This document shows, one piece after another, positions 5,441 through 8,209 of a stretch of 8,209 nucleotides of DNA. Numbering within the stretch: position 1 is the stretch's first letter; each line of letters opens with the position of its first letter. Source of the stretch: an uncultured Lachnospiraceae bacterium (GTDB lineage Bacteria > Bacillota > Clostridia > Lachnospirales > Lachnospiraceae); contig CACXGR010000103.1 of NCBI GenBank assembly GCA_902767235.1, positions 1 to 8,209 of the forward strand, in the 5' to 3' direction. The notes beneath the pieces are model-generated. The model searched no databases and was not told the origin of the DNA. It worked only from the letters and a program-made list of their open reading frames with translations. The position numbers and the translations under genes are program-made.

Positions 5441-5483
5441 ATATCCGCTCCCCGGAAGGCCGGCACGAGGCACAGCTCTTCTC

Positions 5484-6116
5484 TTATCTGTAGATCCCTG
5501 TATCTATTATATATCTTTCCAGCGCATCCGGCACCAGATAATGTATGGATTTTCCGCTGCCGACCCGTTCTCTTATATCTGTGGAGGAGATGCCGATGTT
5601 CGGGATCTCGACCGGCAGGATCACGGCGCCGTATTCTCTTCTGAGTGAATCCGCCGCTTCGTCAAATGCCTTTTGGTCCACCTGGTCCGTCCGCATGGCT
5701 GCCAGCACTGTGCAGGCGCTGAATACTCTGGCCGGCTCCCGCCACGATGCCATTGAGCAGATCGTATCCGCCCCGACGATGAAAAAGAGATCCGCATCGC
5801 GGTTTTGCTCCGCAAGGGCTTCAAGGGTCTCAAAGCTGTAGGTGTTACCCGGTCTTTGGACTTCGATATCGGACACTTCGAAAGGAGCATATCCCTCCGC
5901 TGCGATCTTCGTCATGATAAGTCTGGTCTGCGCAGGCAGAACTTTCTTCTCTCGATGATCTTTAAAATAGGAATGGCCGGAAGGGATCAGGTAGACCGTA
6001 TCAAGATCATACTGGTCCCTGGCCTGCTCTGCAATGATCAGATGACCGTAATGGATCGGATCAAAGGTGCCTCCGAGCATGCCGATCCTTTTTCTCTTTC
6101 CTCTTTTCGTATCCAT
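5484..6116 (-). CDS. nadD: Nicotinate-nucleotide adenylyltransferase NadD
   Basis: 210 residues, normal family length. NadD transfers AMP from ATP to nicotinate mononucleotide, giving deamido-NAD, the penultimate step of NAD synthesis. The nucleotidyltransferase motif GGTFDPIHYGH is at residues 15-25 and the second ATP-binding motif ISSTDIRER at 176-184. FFIVGADT (111-118) and the W125 region match the family core. I prefer the ATG at 6116, 5 bases after GAGG; a GTG at 6122 overlaps that site and would add two residues. The Lys/Arg-rich first ten residues are a minor extension. It is the third complete gene of the run, 65 bases after yhbY, and is read directly into yqeK. No separate promoter is evident. 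Confidence 0.96.
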   Translation of the reverse strand: MDTKRGKRKRIGMLGGTFDPIHYGHLIIAEQARDQYDLDTVYLIPSGHSYFKDHREKKVLPAQTRLIMTKIAAEGYAPFEVSDIEVQRPGNTYSFETLEALAEQNRDADLFFIVGADTICSMASWREPARVFSACTVLAAMRTDQVDQKAFDEAADSLRREYGAVILPVEIPNIGISSTDIRERVGSGKSIHYLVPDALERYIIDTGIYR

Positions 6117-6181
6117 CTCCACCTCAGTGTTAAATGCGTGACTGTTTGATCACGGCCGCCCGCGGCGCTTGTGACAGCTTC

Positions 6182-6472
6182 TTATGGCAGTTTGATCACC
6201 GGATCTTCTTTAAAAGGTTTATAGAGCACAAATTTGCGGCCGATCACCATGACGACCTGCGAGCGGGTCCTTCCCGCCAGTGTTTCCGCCGCTTCCCTGG
6301 GCGTATCGGGCGCCATCTTCATCACAGCGCCCTTTAGAAGCTCTCTGGTGTTAAAAGCTTCTTCCGTGGATTGGACCGTCTCCGGACTGACGCCGTTTTT
6401 TCCGATATGGACGACGGGCTCCAGCTGATTGGACAGTCCGATCAGATAGGATCTCTGTTTACTTGTCAGCAT
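6182..6472 (-). CDS. yhbY: YhbY-family RNA-binding protein (CRM domain), ribosome assembly
   Basis: 96 residues, the full length of a stand-alone CRM/YhbY domain. Members bind pre-50S ribosomal particles. The signature appears in order: LTSKQRSYL at the start, VVHIGKNGVSPETV (20-33) with the GxxG-like loop GKNG, LLKGAVM (45-51), and a C-terminal strand QVVMVIGRKFVLYKP (72-86). AAGGAG lies 5 bases before the ATG. It sits 49 bases after obg, in its usual place in the Firmicutes obg-yhbY-nadD-yqeK run. Expression is probably constitutive with the operon. Confidence 0.95.
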   Translation of the reverse strand: MLTSKQRSYLIGLSNQLEPVVHIGKNGVSPETVQSTEEAFNTRELLKGAVMKMAPDTPREAAETLAGRTRSQVVMVIGRKFVLYKPFKEDPVIKLP

Positions 6473-6521
6473 AATATCTCCTTAAATATCCTGAATATAC
6501 GATGATGTGCGGGAGATCAGA

Positions 6522-7811
6522 TCATTCGTAGTATTCGAAGCGATGCCCGTAGAGTCTCACGGTATCGCCCTCTTTGCAGCCTGTCTCCCTGAGCCTGTCA
6601 ATGATCTTGTTCTCCTGAAGGAAGTTCTGGAAGAAGAGGAATCCCTTTTCCGTCTCGAGATTGGTGTAGCCGAGCATTCTCTCGATCTTGGGCCCTTCCA
6701 CAACATACTCTTTGGCCTTTGCATCATAAGCCACCGTAAACGGCTCCGAAGCATCCAGCTCAAGCATGCTTTCCGGATCATATTCCTGCTCATATACCGT
6801 TGTCTCTTCCGGCATCTGGGCCAGCATACCGCTCACATGATACAAAAGGTCCCGAACGCCTTCTCCCGTGGCCGCGCTGATGGGATAAACATCCACTCCG
6901 AGCGTATCACAATATGCCCGGATCCGCGCCAGCGCGTCCGAATCCTCTGTCAAAAGATCGCATTTGTTGGCGGCGAGAACCTGCTTCTTTTCTCCGATCC
7001 CTGCCGCATATGCCGAGAGCTCCTTGTTGATCGCCTTTATATCCTCCACGGGATCTCTGCCCTCCGAGCCGGATGCATCCACCACGTGGATCAGTATTTT
7101 GGTGCGCTCTATGTGAGCCAGGAATTCATGCCCGAGTCCCGCGCCGTCCGCAGCGCCTTCGATCAGTCCGGGGATATCCGCCATGACAAATCCATTGGCG
7201 CCGTCCAGATCCACTACGCCCAGGATCGGGTTGAGCGTCGTAAAGTGATAGTTGGCGATCCTGGGTTTGGCGTTGCTGACCATGGACAGAAGCGTTGATT
7301 TGCCCACATTGGGAAAGCCAACCAGTCCCACGTCCGCTATGACCTTGAGCTCCAGGAGAAGTTCAATGGTTCTGGAAGGCTGGCCCGGCTGGGCATATTT
7401 GGGCGCCTGCATGGTAGATGTGGCGTAATGCATATTGCCGTTTCCGCCGCGTCCGCCTTTCAGGATGGTATAGCGCCGGCGGCCGCCCGACATGTCGGCG
7501 ATGACCTTGCCGCTCTCCGCGTCCCGGATAATGGTCCCCTCCGGCACTTTGATGATCAGGTCCTCTCCCGTCTTGCCGGTGCATCTGCGCTTTTTGCCGG
7601 GTTCGCCGTGCTGGGCCTGATATTTTCTCTTATGGCGGAAATCCACCAGCGTGTTGAGTCCGTCATCCACCTCAAAGATCACGCTGCCGCCGTCCCCTCC
7701 GTCACCTCCGTCCGGGCCGCCGGCAGGGACATATTTCTCTCTTCTGAATGAAACGTGGCCGTCGCCGCCTTTTCCGCTGCTGACCACGATCTTAGCTTTA
7801 TCTATAAACAT
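6522..7811 (-). CDS. obg: Obg family GTPase (CgtA)
   Basis: 429 residues from the ATG at 7811, the standard length for Gram-positive Obg. It is an essential GTPase acting in 50S assembly and stress signalling. The Gly-rich Obg domain spans residues 1-158 (SSGKGGDGHVSFRREK at 11-26; GGPDGGDGGDGG at 31-42). The G domain has G1 GFPNVGKS (165-172), G2 in FTTLNP (190-195), G3 DIPG (212-215), G4 NKCD (282-285) and G5 SAA (312-314). The C-terminal OCT domain covers about 355-429. The open frame extends to 7868, but those 19 residues do not resemble Obg. AAGGAG lies 14 bases before the chosen ATG, unusually far. Two hairpins separate obg from rpmA, so its expression may be partly uncoupled. Confidence 0.97.
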   Translation of the reverse strand: MFIDKAKIVVSSGKGGDGHVSFRREKYVPAGGPDGGDGGDGGSVIFEVDDGLNTLVDFRHKRKYQAQHGEPGKKRRCTGKTGEDLIIKVPEGTIIRDAESGKVIADMSGGRRRYTILKGGRGGNGNMHYATSTMQAPKYAQPGQPSRTIELLLELKVIADVGLVGFPNVGKSTLLSMVSNAKPRIANYHFTTLNPILGVVDLDGANGFVMADIPGLIEGAADGAGLGHEFLAHIERTKILIHVVDASGSEGRDPVEDIKAINKELSAYAAGIGEKKQVLAANKCDLLTEDSDALARIRAYCDTLGVDVYPISAATGEGVRDLLYHVSGMLAQMPEETTVYEQEYDPESMLELDASEPFTVAYDAKAKEYVVEGPKIERMLGYTNLETEKGFLFFQNFLQENKIIDRLRETGCKEGDTVRLYGHRFEYYE

Positions 7812-7840
7812 AACTACTGGTCTTGCTCCTTTTATTGTAA

Positions 7841-7855
7841 GACCGCCCTGCGGTC
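7841..7855. other. Short hairpin just upstream of the obg ribosome binding site
   Basis: A 6-bp perfect stem, GACCGC (7841-7846) with GCGGTC (7850-7855), closes a 3-base loop. On the minus strand it ends about 10 bases before the AAGGAG of obg and is not followed by a long T-run. It may be an mRNA 5' end or processing element; its role is unknown. Confidence 0.35.
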
Positions 7856-7870
7856 CGTGAATGTGCAAAA

Positions 7871-7905
7871 GACTTCAGACAGTGCCTTGACGCCTGCCTG
7901 AAGTC
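7871..7905 (-). terminator. Terminator-like or attenuator hairpin between rpmA and obg
   Basis: GACTTCAG (7871-7878) pairs with CTGAAGTC (7898-7905), and after one A-C mismatch CAG (7880-7882) pairs with CTG (7894-7896), around an 11-base loop. On the minus strand the stem is followed by TTTTGC, a short T-run. It lies 28 bases past the rpmA stop and before obg, so it probably reduces transcription from the strong ribosomal-protein genes into obg. I see no convincing separate obg promoter downstream of it. Confidence 0.55.
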
Positions 7906-7932
7906 CTTACATTCATCGGTATTCCTGCAGTA

Positions 7933-8209
7933 TTACTGCTGAGCCTCAACGGGATGGACAGAAGCTCTCTTCTTGTCCTTGCCTACGCGCTCAAAGCGAA
8001 GGATTCCGTCGGTCAGCGCATACAGGGTGTCATCACCGCCGATGCCTACATTGAGGCCGGGATGAATGCTGGTGCCGCGCTGTCTGTAAAGAATGTTGCC
8101 GGCTTTGACGAACTGTCCGTCGGCCTTCTTGGCGCCAAGTCTCTTGGCATTGGAATCACGACCGTTCTTGGTGGATCCCATTCCCTTTTTATGGGCAAAG
8201 AACTGAAGG
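7933..8209 (-). CDS. rpmA: 50S ribosomal protein L27 (5' end cut by the window)
   Basis: Structural protein of the 50S subunit whose N-terminus reaches the peptidyl-transferase centre. The visible frame continues past the internal ATG at 8181 to the window edge and reads LQFFAHKKGMGSTKNGRDS, the conserved Firmicutes N-terminus; only a few codons plus the start are missing. The L27 signature GGDDTLYAL and the RQRGTSIHPG segment are present. In Firmicutes the residues before AHKKG are removed by the cysteine protease Prp, and the LQFF/A site is intact, so the protein is probably made as a precursor. The usual upstream neighbours (rplU and prp) would lie outside the window. The stop at 7933 is followed by a terminator-like hairpin before obg. 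Confidence 0.97.
   Translation of the reverse strand, partial: LQFFAHKKGMGSTKNGRDSNAKRLGAKKADGQFVKAGNILYRQRGTSIHPGLNVGIGGDDTLYALTDGILRFERVGKDKKRASVHPVEAQQ

Noticed and set aside
6137..6154. Small inverted repeat CGTGA/TCACG in the yhbY-nadD gap
   Set aside because: A 5-bp stem with an 8-base loop and no T-run is too weak to call a terminator or regulatory site.
6507..7298. 263-codon plus-strand open frame opposite obg
   Set aside because: Obg is unmistakable on the other strand; the long antisense frame follows from its codon bias.
7834..7868. Possible separate obg promoter with -10 TACAAT at 7839-7834 on the minus strand
   Set aside because: The only reasonable -35 (TTGCAC) is 23 bases away, and the correctly spaced hexamer ATTCAC is a poor match.

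Overview
The window looks like chromosomal core DNA of a Gram-positive clostridium, most likely a member of the Lachnospiraceae. The reasons are the conserved rpmA-obg-yhbY-nadD-yqeK-rsfS order, an L27 with the Firmicutes-type cleavable N-terminus, a Gram-positive LexA with GAAC-type SOS boxes, AGGAGG-type ribosome binding sites, and a secreted L,D-transpeptidase carrying choline-binding-like repeats. This taxonomic placement is inferred from gene content only. I see no mobile element, CRISPR array, tRNA or rRNA.

Layout. (1) Positions 1-1405, minus strand: a secreted cell-wall-binding-repeat / YkuD L,D-transpeptidase with its own promoter, an AT-rich upstream tract and a terminator. (2) Positions 1406-1922, plus strand: an AT-rich intergenic stretch with a palindrome, a possible promoter and a hairpin, followed by an unrecognised 88-codon coding-like ORF that has no in-frame stop before a strong bidirectional terminator (1921-1961). 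(3) Positions 1995-3622, minus strand: a two-gene unit made of a LysM-like membrane protein resembling the SOS division inhibitor YneA and a COG0523/CobW-type GTPase that lacks the usual CxCC metal motif. (4) Positions 3623-3794: a divergent regulatory region with two well-formed sigma-A promoters and three or four SOS-box-like dyads. (5) Positions 3795-4406, plus strand: lexA. (6) Positions 4426-4460: a hairpin terminator shared by lexA and the converging operon. (7) Positions 4480-8209, minus strand: the ribosome/GTPase/NAD housekeeping run, read in the order rpmA (cut by the window edge), obg, yhbY, nadD, yqeK, rsfS.

How the genes fit together. LexA probably represses itself and the divergent yneA-like/COG0523 pair, so DNA damage would induce a membrane protein likely to delay division together with a GTPase of unknown cargo. 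The housekeeping operon joins 50S assembly and silencing factors (L27, Obg, YhbY, RsfS) with NAD synthesis (NadD) and dinucleotide polyphosphate hydrolysis (YqeK). The parts most worth following up are the SOS-linked GTPase, the stop-less small ORF and the variant catalytic motif of the L,D-transpeptidase. No clearly new multi-gene system is evident; most of the window is ordinary core genome.
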